64,000 nt of DNA from Azophilus sp026709365 (GTDB lineage: Bacteria > Pseudomonadota > Gammaproteobacteria > Pseudomonadales > Azotimanducaceae): NCBI GenBank assembly GCA_965200175.1, contig OZ241345.1:3658001-3722000 (forward strand). Reading direction: 5' to 3'. The notes under the pieces are model-generated. The model was given only the letters and a program-made list of their open reading frames with translations. It was not told the DNA's origin and ran no database searches. A program made the translations under genes and the position numbers. Of the stretch, positions 1 to 8,775 are shown piece by piece. The stretch's first letter is position 1. Each line of letters opens with the position of its first letter.

Positions 1-771
1 GTCAATGTTGCCCTGCATGAACAGCTCGAAGGGCGACAGTCCGACGTACTTGGCGCACTCCTGCCAGGACAGGTCCAAGCGCCGGGCGATGTTGGCCAGC
101 GACGGCGGCTGAATGGTGCTGAACACCCCGTCGGCGACCGACAGAATCATGTTGCTGGCGGCCAAGGGAATGGCGCCGCCGGAGTAGCCGAGGCCGTAGA
201 TGACGCCGACATTGGGCACATCGACGTTGCTCGCCTCGGTGATGAGCCGGGAGATGCTGTGCGCCTGGTTGTTGCGGTTGGCCTCCTCCCGGGCGTCGGC
301 GCCGGGCGTGTCCATGAAGGTGACGATGGGCAGGTTCTGCTTGGCCGAATCCTCCAGGAAACGCGCCGCGTCGAGATGATGCGCAGGCCCCCAAGCGCCG
401 TTCTCCACCGACCGGTCCTGGGCGATGAAGCCGATCTGCCGCGCATCGCCGTCAAAGTCCATCTCCAGCGTGGCAGCGTAGAAGGGCCCCTTCGACACCT
501 CGCTTTGCACCTTGCCAAGCTGACGGATCACCTCCGGCGCCGGGGTGCGGCTCTTGTCCTCGGCCGGGGCCACCACGGCCTCGATGTAGGAATCGATGTC
601 CAAGCTCTGCAACCGCCGGGCGCGGCGGGCGATGGCGGCGCGACGCAGCAGGCCCGGCAGGGCGTCTTCGCGGTCAATGCTCGGAAATAAGGAAAACTCC
701 TGCGCCAAGCGCTCGGCGATCAAGTAGAGCCGGTCGCCTTCGGCGGCTTGTTTTTGCGTTCGGGATGGCAC
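1..771 (-). CDS. Carboxyltransferase (AccA/acyl-CoA carboxylase family), 3' part cut by window edge
   Basis: Read on the minus strand, the frame runs open from a GTG at 769-771 to the window edge and gives about 257 residues of a biotin-dependent carboxyltransferase / crotonase-fold protein. Recognisable stretches are PIVTFMDTPGADAREEANRN, then IYGLGYSGGAIPLAASN (the glycine-rich oxyanion region of AccA-type subunits) and FSTIQPPSLANIARR. The N-terminal 100 residues are a charged helical region unlike E. coli AccA, so this is probably not the canonical housekeeping AccA. It presumably acts on acyl- or malonyl-CoA in the cytoplasm. The start is uncertain: no Shine-Dalgarno sequence is visible and no ATG lies upstream before a TAG. 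The gene is divergent from moaB. Confidence 0.6.
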   Translation of the reverse strand, partial: MPSRTQKQAAEGDRLYLIAERLAQEFSLFPSIDREDALPGLLRRAAIARRARRLQSLDIDSYIEAVVAPAEDKSRTPAPEVIRQLGKVQSEVSKGPFYAATLEMDFDGDARQIGFIAQDRSVENGAWGPAHHLDAARFLEDSAKQNLPIVTFMDTPGADAREEANRNNQAHSISRLITEASNVDVPNVGVIYGLGYSGGAIPLAASNMILSVADGVFSTIQPPSLANIARRLDLSWQECAKYVGLSPFELFMQGNID

Positions 772-840
772 GTGGGCTGGTACGCAGGCTTGGGACGCAG
801 GTAGTAGAATCGGCACTTACTCTAGCCAGTAAACAAAGTC

Positions 841-939
841 ATGGCAACGATGAGCAATGCGCCTGCCAACGGCCATCCCGGCCGCCGCGAAGCCTCGGTG
901 CGCCAGTCGGCGGTACGCATTTCGGGGGCATCCGCATGA
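841..939 (+). CDS. Possible 32-residue leader peptide overlapping moaB
   Basis: An ATG at 841 opens a 32-codon frame (MATMSNAPANGHPGRREASV... ending SGASA) whose TGA overlaps the moaB ATG in an ATGA junction, the usual geometry of translational coupling. The peptide has no recognised motif and no strong ribosome binding site. It may be a leader that couples moaB translation, or chance. Confidence 0.25.
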   Translation: MATMSNAPANGHPGRREASVRQSAVRISGASA

Positions 940-1436
940 CCGCATTGAACTGCGCGGTGCTCACCATATCCGACACCCGCACCGCCGCGGATGACACTTC
1001 CGGCGACCTGTTGGTGGAACTGCTGACCAGGGCAGGTCACCAGCTGGTGGAGCGGACCATCGACCGGGACGACATCTACGCCATCCGCGCCACCGTCTCC
1101 CGCTGGATCGCGGACTCGGAAGTCCAAGTCATCCTCACCACCGGCGGCACCGGCTTCACCGGCCGCGACAGCACCCCGGAGGCGCTCTCGGCCTTGTTCG
1201 ACAAGACCATCGACGGGTTCGGCGAATTGTTCCGCCAACTCTCCTTTGCGGAGATCGGCTCCTCCACCATTCAGTCCCGAGCCATCGGCGGCCTCGCCAA
1301 CGCCACCCTCATCTTCGCACTGCCCGGCTCCGGCAACGCCGTGCGCACCGGCTGGGAGAAGATCATCAGCAAGCAACTCGACATCAACAACCGCCCTTGC
1401 AACTTCGCGGAACTCCAAGCCCGCTTCCGGGAGTGA
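936..1436 (+). CDS. moaB: Molybdenum cofactor biosynthesis protein MoaB
   Basis: A 166-residue protein of the MoaB/MogA molybdopterin-binding family, which adenylylates molybdopterin before molybdenum insertion in the cytoplasm. It begins MTALNCAVLTISDTR and carries the family signature TTGGTGFTGRD near residue 70, then an ALPGSGNAVRTGWE segment near the C-terminus. Length is normal. The ATG at 936 is chosen because family proteins begin just before the first beta strand; the frame is open further upstream, but those residues are not family-like. No other moa or moe genes are in the window. The methylase gene follows after about 30 bp. Confidence 0.93.
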   Translation: MTALNCAVLTISDTRTAADDTSGDLLVELLTRAGHQLVERTIDRDDIYAIRATVSRWIADSEVQVILTTGGTGFTGRDSTPEALSALFDKTIDGFGELFRQLSFAEIGSSTIQSRAIGGLANATLIFALPGSGNAVRTGWEKIISKQLDINNRPCNFAELQARFRE

Positions 1437-1465
1437 CGAAGGACGGAACAAGCGATTGCACGGAT

Positions 1466-2392
1466 ATGGAACCAGCAAGGAAACCATCGTTTGAGACGGA
1501 GGATCTGTTGTTCGGCATCGACTGCGAGGCGTTCCCCGTCTCACCAATACCTGCGGTCAACGTCGCCACAGTTCCTCAGCGCAGCCCGCTTCGGTATCCG
1601 GGGGGCAAGACTTGGCTGGTTCCCCACATCCGCAAGTGGCTCGGAGCAACCGAGCAGCCAGTGCGGCTGCTGACGGAGCCTTTCGCTGGCGGAGGCATCG
1701 TGTCCCTAACAGCGGTCATGGAGAATATGGCCGACCGCAGCATCATGGCGGAACTCGATCGCGACGTTGCCGCCTTTTGGCATGCCGCGCTGCACCACGG
1801 CCCGGAGCTGCGCCAAAGAGTTCTTGGCTTCGAGCCCACCCGAGAAAATGTGGAGGTGCTCTCTTGCGTCCGTCCTTGCAACGTTGTTGATCATGGTTTC
1901 CGAACCTTGGTGCTCAACCGAACCCGGCGTGGCGGCATTCTTGCAGCCGGAGCCTCACTAAGCCGCGTCGGAGAAAACGGCAAGGGGGTTGCCTCCCGCT
2001 GGTATCCCAACACGATAGTCGATCGTCTGAGCGAGATAGCGAAACACGCGGACCGGATCGGCTTTTGCGAAACCGACGGCTTGAAACTGCTTGAAGCTCT
2101 GTTGAGCATTCCCGGCTCGGGCGTGGCCGCTTTTATCGATCCCCCCTACACCGCGGGCGGCAAGCGAGCCGGGAAAAGGCTATATGCCCACCACAGCTTG
2201 GACCACGCCAAGCTCTTTGCAATGCTGGCGGACAGTGGAGTCAATTTTCTGATGACCTACGATGCGGCGGCGGAAATCATTTCCCTGGTTCGCAAGCACA
2301 ATTTCACCGCCGTGCAGGTCATGATGAAAAACACCCATCACGCTCGGGTGCCGGAACTGGTGATAACGCCGTTTCCCGTGTTCATCCGATGA
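1466..2392 (+). CDS. D12-class DNA adenine-N6 methyltransferase of a type II R-M system
   Basis: 308 residues. Motif X (PLRYPGGK, about 41-48), motif I (EPFAGGG, 71-77) and catalytic motif IV (DPPY, 225-228) occur in the order typical of Dam/M.DpnII-like D12 (alpha) adenine methylases, which transfer methyl from SAM to N6 of adenine. The first 40 residues before motif X are a longer lead-in than in Dam. The ATG at 1466 is preferred over one at 1397 that would overlap moaB by 40 bp. The stop overlaps the following endonuclease start (ATGA), so the pair is cotranslated. It sits between housekeeping moaB and fabY, which suggests acquisition by transfer. Confidence 0.88.
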   Translation: MEPARKPSFETEDLLFGIDCEAFPVSPIPAVNVATVPQRSPLRYPGGKTWLVPHIRKWLGATEQPVRLLTEPFAGGGIVSLTAVMENMADRSIMAELDRDVAAFWHAALHHGPELRQRVLGFEPTRENVEVLSCVRPCNVVDHGFRTLVLNRTRRGGILAAGASLSRVGENGKGVASRWYPNTIVDRLSEIAKHADRIGFCETDGLKLLEALLSIPGSGVAAFIDPPYTAGGKRAGKRLYAHHSLDHAKLFAMLADSGVNFLMTYDAAAEIISLVRKHNFTAVQVMMKNTHHARVPELVITPFPVFIR

Positions 2393-3267
2393 GGGTGCGT
2401 CACGGCATCGCCGAGTGGTACGGACAATCCTTGCTGGGGCTCTCGCCCACGGAGCGTCGTCGCTTAGCCACCGTCGCTTTGGATGAGCATCCCGAGATCC
2501 CCAGCTGTCCGTTTCAGCCCAACGCGCCCCCGTGCCGCAAGCCCGGCGGCGTGTGCTCGATCATACGCTACGCCCCAACGGAGACAGGACGAATCGCTCG
2601 ATCTGAGGGCGACCCCGTAATCGTCTGCCCAGCTCGCTTTCAGCAGAGCTCCATGCTGATGCGCTGGTTCGCGGAAATCGTAGGCTTCGCGGCGGAAGAG
2701 GCCATGCAGGCCCGAGAGGTGCCTTTCATGCACAGCACCGCCACCGGCAAGCCAGCGGGAAAAATAGACGTCGTGCTGGCCCGAGAGGCCAAAGGCACAC
2801 TCCGATGGTACGGCTTGGAGATCCAAGCCGTTTACTTTTCCGGCAAGGGCATGCGATCTGAATTTCTAGCAATGAAAGCGGATTCGCGGTCTCAGCCTCC
2901 TTATCCCAACGCAAATCGGCGGCCGGACTGGAGATCGTCGAGCGCCAAGCGCCTGATGCCACAACTGCAAGTCAAGGTTCCCACCGTTCGGCGATGGGGA
3001 TCAAAGCTCGCCGTCGCTGTTGATCGCCCGTTTTTCGATTCCATCGGCGGGCCGGGGGACAGTCCTCGACATGACCTGGACGATGGCGACGTGATTTGGC
3101 TCGTCCCCAAGCTTGTGCCCAACCAAGCCGGTGGCTATTCGCTGCAGCGCGGCCACTGGGAGGTGCTTACTCTTGAGGAAACCAATGCGAAACTGCTGGC
3201 TGCCGCTCCAGTGCAACGCAGTTCATTTGAAGGCGAATTGAGCAAAAGACTCCAGCCCTTGGAGTAA
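2389..3267 (+). CDS. NotI-family type II restriction endonuclease
   Basis: 292 residues, starting in an ATGA overlap with the methylase stop. The N-terminal part has four cysteines (Cys40 in CPF, Cys49, Cys56 in GVC, Cys80 in CPAR) spaced like the metal-binding cysteine motif that NotI uses around iron. The nuclease core shows Asp127 (KIDVVL) and then Glu144-Ile-Gln146 (LEIQ), matching from memory the D...E-x-Q variant of the PD-(D/E)XK site in NotI. The C-terminal half is basic and then acidic. It presumably cuts the site that its partner methylates. NotI itself reads a GC-only octamer, so a partner adenine methylase implies a different, A-containing site (inference). Confidence 0.82.
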   Translation: MRVRHGIAEWYGQSLLGLSPTERRRLATVALDEHPEIPSCPFQPNAPPCRKPGGVCSIIRYAPTETGRIARSEGDPVIVCPARFQQSSMLMRWFAEIVGFAAEEAMQAREVPFMHSTATGKPAGKIDVVLAREAKGTLRWYGLEIQAVYFSGKGMRSEFLAMKADSRSQPPYPNANRRPDWRSSSAKRLMPQLQVKVPTVRRWGSKLAVAVDRPFFDSIGGPGDSPRHDLDDGDVIWLVPKLVPNQAGGYSLQRGHWEVLTLEETNAKLLAAAPVQRSSFEGELSKRLQPLE

Positions 3268-3348
3268 CTCCCCGAACCGGCGTAGTATGTCGCACTTGCA
3301 AACCATCTGCCCTACAATCCCGCCGCACTTCGTTGATGGTGGCTATCC

Positions 3349-5196
3349 ATGACGCCACTCCCCGTCATCGTTGGTTTCGGCGGCGTTAACTCCGCCGGCC
3401 GGCTTTCCCTTGACCATGCCTACCGGCGGCTGGTGATCGACGCACTGCCGGAGGCGGAGCGGCTGTTGGCCTACCAGAGCTTGGCAGCGCTGATGAACCT
3501 GGATGGGGATCCCGCTGCCGAGGCGGTGCGCCGCCACGTCGATGCCCATACGCTGATCCGCAGAATTGAGCTCTTCGATCCGCAGGACATCCGCTGGAAC
3601 CGGGAAGTCAATCTCAAGGCGCCGGGCGCGCCCATGGAATTTCGGGTGCGGGCCCGGCAGATGCCGGATCGCTTGCCCGAAGGCTGGCAGGCGGCGCCGG
3701 ACGGGGAGGGTGAATTCAGGATTCGAGTGGATGATCAGTTCAAGGCCTTGGTGCCCGATCGGCGCGTTTCCAAGGTGTCCAGCGCAGCGCAGGTGCCGAC
3801 GGGCTTCGACCCCGGCGCAATCTACGCCTCACGCAGCCATCCGCGGGGGTTGCAGTTGGCGATTTTCGGCGCTTCCGACGCCCTGCGCTCCTCCGGGCTG
3901 CCGCTCGACTTGCTCAAGCGGAAGGTGGCGCCGGATCAATTCGCCGTGTACTCCGGCAGCGCCATCTGCCAACTGGACGCGGACGGCTACGGGGGCATGA
4001 TGCAGAACCGGATGCTGGGCAAGCGCCCCACATCCAAGAACAGCGTCCTCGGCCTGCCGGAAATGACCGGCGACTTCATCAACGCGTACGTGCTCGGCTC
4101 CGCTGGCGGCACGGCCGGCATCATCGGCGCCTGCGCCACTTTCCTCTACAACGTCAAGCAGGGCCTGGACGACATCCGTTCCGGGGCCCGGCGGGTGGTG
4201 ATGGTCGGCAACGCCGAGGCGCCAGTGCTGCCGGAGGTTCTTGAAGCCTACGGCACGATGGGCGCGCTCGCCGACGATGAATCGCTGATGGCCCTGGACG
4301 GCGCCCGCGCACCCGACCATCGCCGCGCCTGCCGTCCCTTCTCCAGCAATTCCGGCTTCACCGTCGGCGAATCGGCGACCTACGCGCTGTTGATGGACGA
4401 CGCCCTGGCCCTGGAGCTGGGCGCCGAGGTCCTAGGCGCAGTGGCCGACGTGTTCGTCAACGCCGACGGCTACAAGAAGTCCATCCCCGGACCCGGCATC
4501 GGCAACTACCTGACCATGGGCAAGGCCTTGGCGGTGGCGCGCAGCCTGCTCGGCGACCAGGGCTTGCGCCAAGGCACGCATGTGCAGGCGCACGGCACCG
4601 GCACCCCCCAAAACCGGGTCACTGAATCCCGCATCCTCAATGAGCTGGCCAAGCTCTTCGGCATCGAGAACTGGCTGGTCAGCGCCGTGAAAGCCTACGT
4701 CGGCCATTCCATGGCACCCGCCGGGGGAGACCAGCTTGCCTCCGTTCTCGGCGCTTGGCAGCACGGCCTCATCCCCGGCATCACCACCATCGACCACATT
4801 GCCGACGACGTGCAAGCCAGCCATCTGCGCCTGCCCATGCAGCACGTGCCTTTCGATCCGCAAGCCATGCCGGGCGCGATCATCAACTCCAAGGGCTTTG
4901 GCGGCAACAACGCATCAGGGCTGTTCCTCGCTCCGCAATTCACCGGTGGCATGCTCGCCAAGCGCTGGGGCAAGGCGGCGTTCGCCGCCTACCGGAAACG
5001 CAGTGAGGCCGTGCGCGAAGCCCGCTTTGACTACGACGCGGCCATGCGTCGGGAGACGCTGGCGCCCATCTACCAGTTCGGTGAAGGCGTCCTGGCCGAC
5101 GACGACCTGGCGATCAGCGCCGACGGCATCCGGCTGCCCGGATTCGGCCTGCCGGTCAGCCTGGATTTGGCCAATCCCTACGAGGACATGATCTGA
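3349..5196 (+). CDS. fabY: Beta-ketoacyl-ACP synthase FabY
   Basis: 615 residues, matching the long FabY-type condensing enzyme of Pseudomonas (about 630 aa), which condenses acetyl-CoA with malonyl-ACP to start fatty acid synthesis. The start MTPLPVIVGFGGVNSAGR is very family-like. The catalytic triad of a thiolase-fold KAS is visible: Cys262 (GACATF), His415 (QAHGTGTP) and His453 (VGHSMAPAGG). It begins an apparently cotranscribed run fabY-rsmA-apaH-cca with junctions of a few bases. In Pseudomonas FabY can replace FabH; whether fabH is absent here cannot be told from this window. Confidence 0.92.
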   Translation: MTPLPVIVGFGGVNSAGRLSLDHAYRRLVIDALPEAERLLAYQSLAALMNLDGDPAAEAVRRHVDAHTLIRRIELFDPQDIRWNREVNLKAPGAPMEFRVRARQMPDRLPEGWQAAPDGEGEFRIRVDDQFKALVPDRRVSKVSSAAQVPTGFDPGAIYASRSHPRGLQLAIFGASDALRSSGLPLDLLKRKVAPDQFAVYSGSAICQLDADGYGGMMQNRMLGKRPTSKNSVLGLPEMTGDFINAYVLGSAGGTAGIIGACATFLYNVKQGLDDIRSGARRVVMVGNAEAPVLPEVLEAYGTMGALADDESLMALDGARAPDHRRACRPFSSNSGFTVGESATYALLMDDALALELGAEVLGAVADVFVNADGYKKSIPGPGIGNYLTMGKALAVARSLLGDQGLRQGTHVQAHGTGTPQNRVTESRILNELAKLFGIENWLVSAVKAYVGHSMAPAGGDQLASVLGAWQHGLIPGITTIDHIADDVQASHLRLPMQHVPFDPQAMPGAIINSKGFGGNNASGLFLAPQFTGGMLAKRWGKAAFAAYRKRSEAVREARFDYDAAMRRETLAPIYQFGEGVLADDDLAISADGIRLPGFGLPVSLDLANPYEDMI

Positions 5197-5993
5197 GTCC
5201 GCCGTCCCGAGGCCGCAGCGCCCGCGCCAACCAAGCCCTGCGGCCGCGCAAGCGCTTCGGCCAGCACTTCCTGATCGACGAGGGCGTGCTGGCCCGCCTC
5301 GTCGGCTGCCTTGGGCTTGGGGCTGGGGACGCGCTGCTGGAAGTCGGCCCGGGGCGCGGCGCCCTAACCCGCTGCCTGCACGGCTTGGTGGGGCGCTACA
5401 TGGCCGTTGAGATCGACCGCGACCTGATTGCCGGCCTGCACAGCCGCTTTCCCGATATTGAACTCCTCAACGCCGATGCCCTAGCCTTTGATTTTAACGC
5501 GCATTGCCAAGGTCGCCGCTGGCGCTTGGTCGGCAACCTGCCCTACAACATCGCCTCCGCGCTGCTGTTCAGGCTGATCGCCTCCGCGGAGCACATTCAG
5601 GACATGCACTTCATGCTGCAGAAGGAAGTGGCTGAGCGGCTCGCCGCCCCACCCGGCACCAAGGCGCGGGGCCGGCTGTCGGTGGGCATTCAGCACCGTT
5701 TTGCGGTCGAGGCGCTGTTCGACGTGCCGCCGCAGAGCTTCGCGCCGCCGCCCAAGGTGCTTTCAACGGTGGTGCGGCTGACGCCCCACCCGGCAGCCGT
5801 CCAGTCAGCCGCACCGGAAAACCTAGAAGCCGTTGCGCGCCTCGCCTTCAGTTCACGCCGCAAGCGCCTGGGCAACGCCCTCAAGCCGCTGCGCCTGGAT
5901 TGGGCAGCGCTCGGCATCAATGAGAACCTGCGGCCTGCGGACCTTTCCGTGGCCGAGTTCGTGACGATCGCCAACGCCGTCGCGGAGGATTGA
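5193..5993 (+). CDS. rsmA: 16S rRNA dimethyladenosine transferase RsmA (KsgA), probable CTG start
   Basis: This SAM-dependent enzyme dimethylates two adjacent adenines in the 3' hairpin of 16S rRNA. The conserved opening RKRFGQHFLID, the SAM loop LEVGPGRGALT and the catalytic NLPYNIAS are present, with the usual C-terminal helical domain. The first GTG (5286) lies after RFGQHFL and would remove an invariant segment. Upstream the frame has no ATG, GTG or TTG, but it has CTG at 5193, overlapping the fabY stop as CTGA and preceded by GAGGA six bases upstream. I place the start there, giving 266 aa. The function is secure; the start codon is inferred. Confidence 0.85.
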   Translation: MSPPSRGRSARANQALRPRKRFGQHFLIDEGVLARLVGCLGLGAGDALLEVGPGRGALTRCLHGLVGRYMAVEIDRDLIAGLHSRFPDIELLNADALAFDFNAHCQGRRWRLVGNLPYNIASALLFRLIASAEHIQDMHFMLQKEVAERLAAPPGTKARGRLSVGIQHRFAVEALFDVPPQSFAPPPKVLSTVVRLTPHPAAVQSAAPENLEAVARLAFSSRRKRLGNALKPLRLDWAALGINENLRPADLSVAEFVTIANAVAED

Positions 5994-5996
5994 GCG

Positions 5997-6827
5997 ATGG
6001 CCACCTACGCCGTGGGCGACATCCAAGGCTGCTATGCGGAATTCGCCGCGCTGCTGGACGAAGTCTCCTTCGATGAGCGGCGCGACGCGCTCTGGCTGCT
6101 GGGCGACCTCATCAACCGCGGACCGGACTCGCTGGCGGTGATGGAGCGCGTCATGGCGCTTGGCGACCGCGTGACGGCGGTGCTCGGCAACCACGACCTG
6201 CACTTCCTCGCCATTTGGTACGGCGGCCATCCGGCGCGCAACACGGACACCTTCACCGACCTGCTCGCAGCGCCGGCGGCGCCGGCCATCGCCGAATGGT
6301 TGCGGCGCAAGCCCTTCTTTCACCAAGACCCGAACTTGGGCTACGCCATGGTCCACGCCGGCATTCTGCCGGGCTGGACCTTCGCCGACGCCCAAGCCGC
6401 TTCGGACGAACTCATGGAGGTACTGGCGGGACTGGAATTCCAGGGCTACTTCCGCAATCTCTACGGCGACCGGCCCCGCAAGCTGAAGAAGCGCTTGGTC
6501 GGCATGGACCGCTGGCGCATCCTAACCAACTGCTTCACCCGCATCCGCTTGGTGGACGCCAAGGGCAGGTTGAACTTCAAGCACAAGGGTACACTGCGCG
6601 ACGCACCGCCGAATTGCCGGCCTTGGTATGAGTTGGCCGAAGGCGCTCTCGATGGGCAACGCCTGCTGTTCGGCCACTGGGCGGCGCTGGACGGGCACAC
6701 CGGTAAGGACAATCTGATTGCCTTGGACACCGGCTGCGTCTGGGGGCGCAGCCTGACCGCCCTGTGCTTGGAAAGCGGCGAAAGAGTCGTCATTCCCGCC
6801 ATGGGCACCGCCGCCGAATCGCCTTGA
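5997..6827 (+). CDS. apaH: Diadenosine tetraphosphatase ApaH
   Basis: 276 residues, symmetrical Ap4A hydrolase of the calcineurin-like phosphoesterase family, which cleaves Ap4A to two ADP. The metallophosphatase motifs are clear: GDIQGCY (7-13), GDLINRGPDS (about 38-47) and GNHDLH (about 65-70), with downstream histidines in HAGILPGW and FGHWAALDG. The gene lies three bases after rsmA, the same ksgA-apaH order as in enterobacteria. The start ATG at 5997 fits the family exactly. Confidence 0.96.
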   Translation: MATYAVGDIQGCYAEFAALLDEVSFDERRDALWLLGDLINRGPDSLAVMERVMALGDRVTAVLGNHDLHFLAIWYGGHPARNTDTFTDLLAAPAAPAIAEWLRRKPFFHQDPNLGYAMVHAGILPGWTFADAQAASDELMEVLAGLEFQGYFRNLYGDRPRKLKKRLVGMDRWRILTNCFTRIRLVDAKGRLNFKHKGTLRDAPPNCRPWYELAEGALDGQRLLFGHWAALDGHTGKDNLIALDTGCVWGRSLTALCLESGERVVIPAMGTAAESP

Positions 6828-6857
6828 GCGGCATTGCCGAAACGGCTGGATAGCGCG

Positions 6858-7910
6858 GTGGAAATCTACTTGGTCGGCGGCGCGGTGCGCGACGAACTGC
6901 TCGGGCGCACCGTGCGCGAGTGCGACTGGCTGGTGGTGGGTGGCAGCGCCAAGGACTTGATCGCCGAAGGCTACCGCCAAGTGGGCCGGGACTTCCCGGT
7001 GTTCCTGCACCCGGACACCCACGAGGAGTACGCCCTGGCCCGCACCGAGCGCAAGACCGCCGCCGGCCACGCCGGGTTCGCCACCGATGCTAGTCCCGAA
7101 GTGACCTTGGAGGAGGATCTGGCGCGGCGCGACCTCACCATCAACGCGCTGGCCAGGGACGGGCGCGGGCGCGTGATCGATCCCTTCAATGGCCGCCGGG
7201 ACTTGAAGAACGGGGTTCTCCGCCACGTGACTGCCGCCTTCGCCGAAGACCCGCTGCGGGTATTCCGCGTGGCGCGCTTCGCGGCACAGCTTCCGGGGTT
7301 CAGCGTCCACCCGGACACCCGAAGCTTCATGGCCGACATGGCCGAATCCTTAAGCGAACTGCCCGCCGAGCGGGTTTGGGGGGAGTTTCGCAAGGCTTTG
7401 GCCGCACCGGCGCCGCAAAGATTCATCGAGGTGCTGCTGGATTGCGGCTGCCTGTCGCTCTGGTTCCCGGAACTTAAGGACATCCGCCTCGACGACGGGC
7501 TTGAAGAGGCCGAGGCCCGCTACGGCGCCGTCGGCTGGTCCTTGGCGCCCAATGCCGCCGCCGACCTCAGCAAGCGCCTGAAGGCGCCCAACGCCTGCGC
7601 CAGGCTCGCTGACGACATCGCCCGCCACGGACACACCTTGAGCATCTGGCAGCAAGCGGATGCTGCGGCGCTGCTCGCCGCACTGACCGCCATCAACGGC
7701 TTGCGCGACCCGGTCCGCCGCCGTGCGGCGCTGGCCGTTGCGGGGTTCAAGGCGGGCGTCAACCTTGATGCGCTGGACGCCGCGCTGGCCCGCATCGAAA
7801 ACGAACTCGCGGCGGAGCGTCAGCATTGGCCCAAGCTAAGCGGCCCGGAAATGGGCAAGCGCCTGCGCAAGGCGAGGCTGCGGCGGCTCGCCGATGCGCA
7901 ACATCAATAG
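6858..7910 (+). CDS. cca: CCA-adding tRNA nucleotidyltransferase
   Basis: 350 residues of a class II tRNA nucleotidyltransferase, which builds or repairs the 3' CCA of tRNAs without a template. The start IYLVGGAVRDELLG carries the nucleotidyltransferase G-G-x-V-R-D motif; CDWLVVG supplies the D-x-D-like metal site, and RRDLTINALA and DPLRVFRVARFAAQ follow. GTG at 6858 is chosen because family proteins begin directly before IYLVGG; a TTG at 6834 in the same frame would add eight residues. No HD phosphohydrolase domain is obvious, and the protein is shorter than the 412-residue E. coli enzyme. Confidence 0.92.
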   Translation: MEIYLVGGAVRDELLGRTVRECDWLVVGGSAKDLIAEGYRQVGRDFPVFLHPDTHEEYALARTERKTAAGHAGFATDASPEVTLEEDLARRDLTINALARDGRGRVIDPFNGRRDLKNGVLRHVTAAFAEDPLRVFRVARFAAQLPGFSVHPDTRSFMADMAESLSELPAERVWGEFRKALAAPAPQRFIEVLLDCGCLSLWFPELKDIRLDDGLEEAEARYGAVGWSLAPNAAADLSKRLKAPNACARLADDIARHGHTLSIWQQADAAALLAALTAINGLRDPVRRRAALAVAGFKAGVNLDALDAALARIENELAAERQHWPKLSGPEMGKRLRKARLRRLADAQHQ

Positions 7911-7939
7911 TCCGGCTGACGCGATTGGCTAACCTTGGA

Positions 7940-8737
7940 CTACCGCAGCCGCTCTTGGTTCGACGAGGAGCGCGCTGAGACGTAGGCAAGCCGTCCTCCT
8001 CGCTCCCGCAGGCCACCCAGCACCGAGTCGCCCAGCACGCAGTCAGTGTCCAGAACGTGAAAGTCCCATCCGTCCACCACCAGCCACCTACCGTTGTCGG
8101 ATGCAAACATATCGCCGCCAAAACTCCTCAGATCCAAAGTTCGGCTCCAAACCTCATCGATTGACCCCGTAGCTGCATCGAACCGCCGTTTGGTAACTCG
8201 CCAAGTGCCGCGAAGCGCCTGATCATTATCGGATTCGTAAACAATCTGGTCGCCCACCAATATCCGAACCGGCTCTGACGCATCAGCATCTCGGAAAACT
8301 TTGGAGTTGAGGCGAAGGTCGGCGAAACCGAGCACAGGCGTCCCGTCCAGCTGCATTCCAAGCTCGACGATGTGAGGTCGAAATGGCAGGCTGCCAGATG
8401 CCAAAGCTCCGTCAGAATCCAAAACTGAAAAACGAGCGCCATCGAAAGTCGGCAGCAGAACCACTGCCGAGTCGGACGCGCGACCGCGGCCAACCTTCAT
8501 GTTGCATTCGATATCGCCAATGACTTCCTCGGGGCGCAGTTCAACCGAAAAGGCAGCGTCGATTGGGGACGCCAAGGCAATGGGTCGGGGCTGAGCGCTT
8601 GTGGGCGAAACCCGGAGTTTCATTGCCTTCAAGCTTTGAACCAGTGTTGGGTTATCCGGCAAGGCTGACGGTTCAGTTGATCCGTTCCAAAACGCAATTG
8701 ATGCAATCAACAGCAGCACGGCAAACAGCGTTCCCAT
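7940..8737 (-). CDS. Exported protein of unknown function
   Basis: 265 residues, not recognised. The N-terminus (MGTLFAVLLLIASIAFW) is a single hydrophobic stretch that reads as a signal peptide or anchor without a lipobox, so most of the protein should be periplasmic. The rest is rich in beta-forming segments with many Asp and Gly, including RILVGDQIVYES and a C-terminal VVDGWDFHVLDTDC; a beta-propeller-like fold is conceivable but not shown. It is convergent with cca, and a degenerate copy of the cca 3' end lies just beyond its start, so it may have arrived by insertion. Confidence 0.6.
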   Translation of the reverse strand: MGTLFAVLLLIASIAFWNGSTEPSALPDNPTLVQSLKAMKLRVSPTSAQPRPIALASPIDAAFSVELRPEEVIGDIECNMKVGRGRASDSAVVLLPTFDGARFSVLDSDGALASGSLPFRPHIVELGMQLDGTPVLGFADLRLNSKVFRDADASEPVRILVGDQIVYESDNDQALRGTWRVTKRRFDAATGSIDEVWSRTLDLRSFGGDMFASDNGRWLVVDGWDFHVLDTDCVLGDSVLGGLRERGGRLAYVSARSSSNQERLR

Positions 8738-8775
8738 CGGCTGTCAGGCCCTTGCAGCAAGCAATCTGACAGGGT

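Noticed and set aside
5286..5993. GTG 5286 as the true rsmA start
   Set aside because: It would remove RKRFGQHFLID, which is conserved across the family and forms part of the SAM and RNA site.
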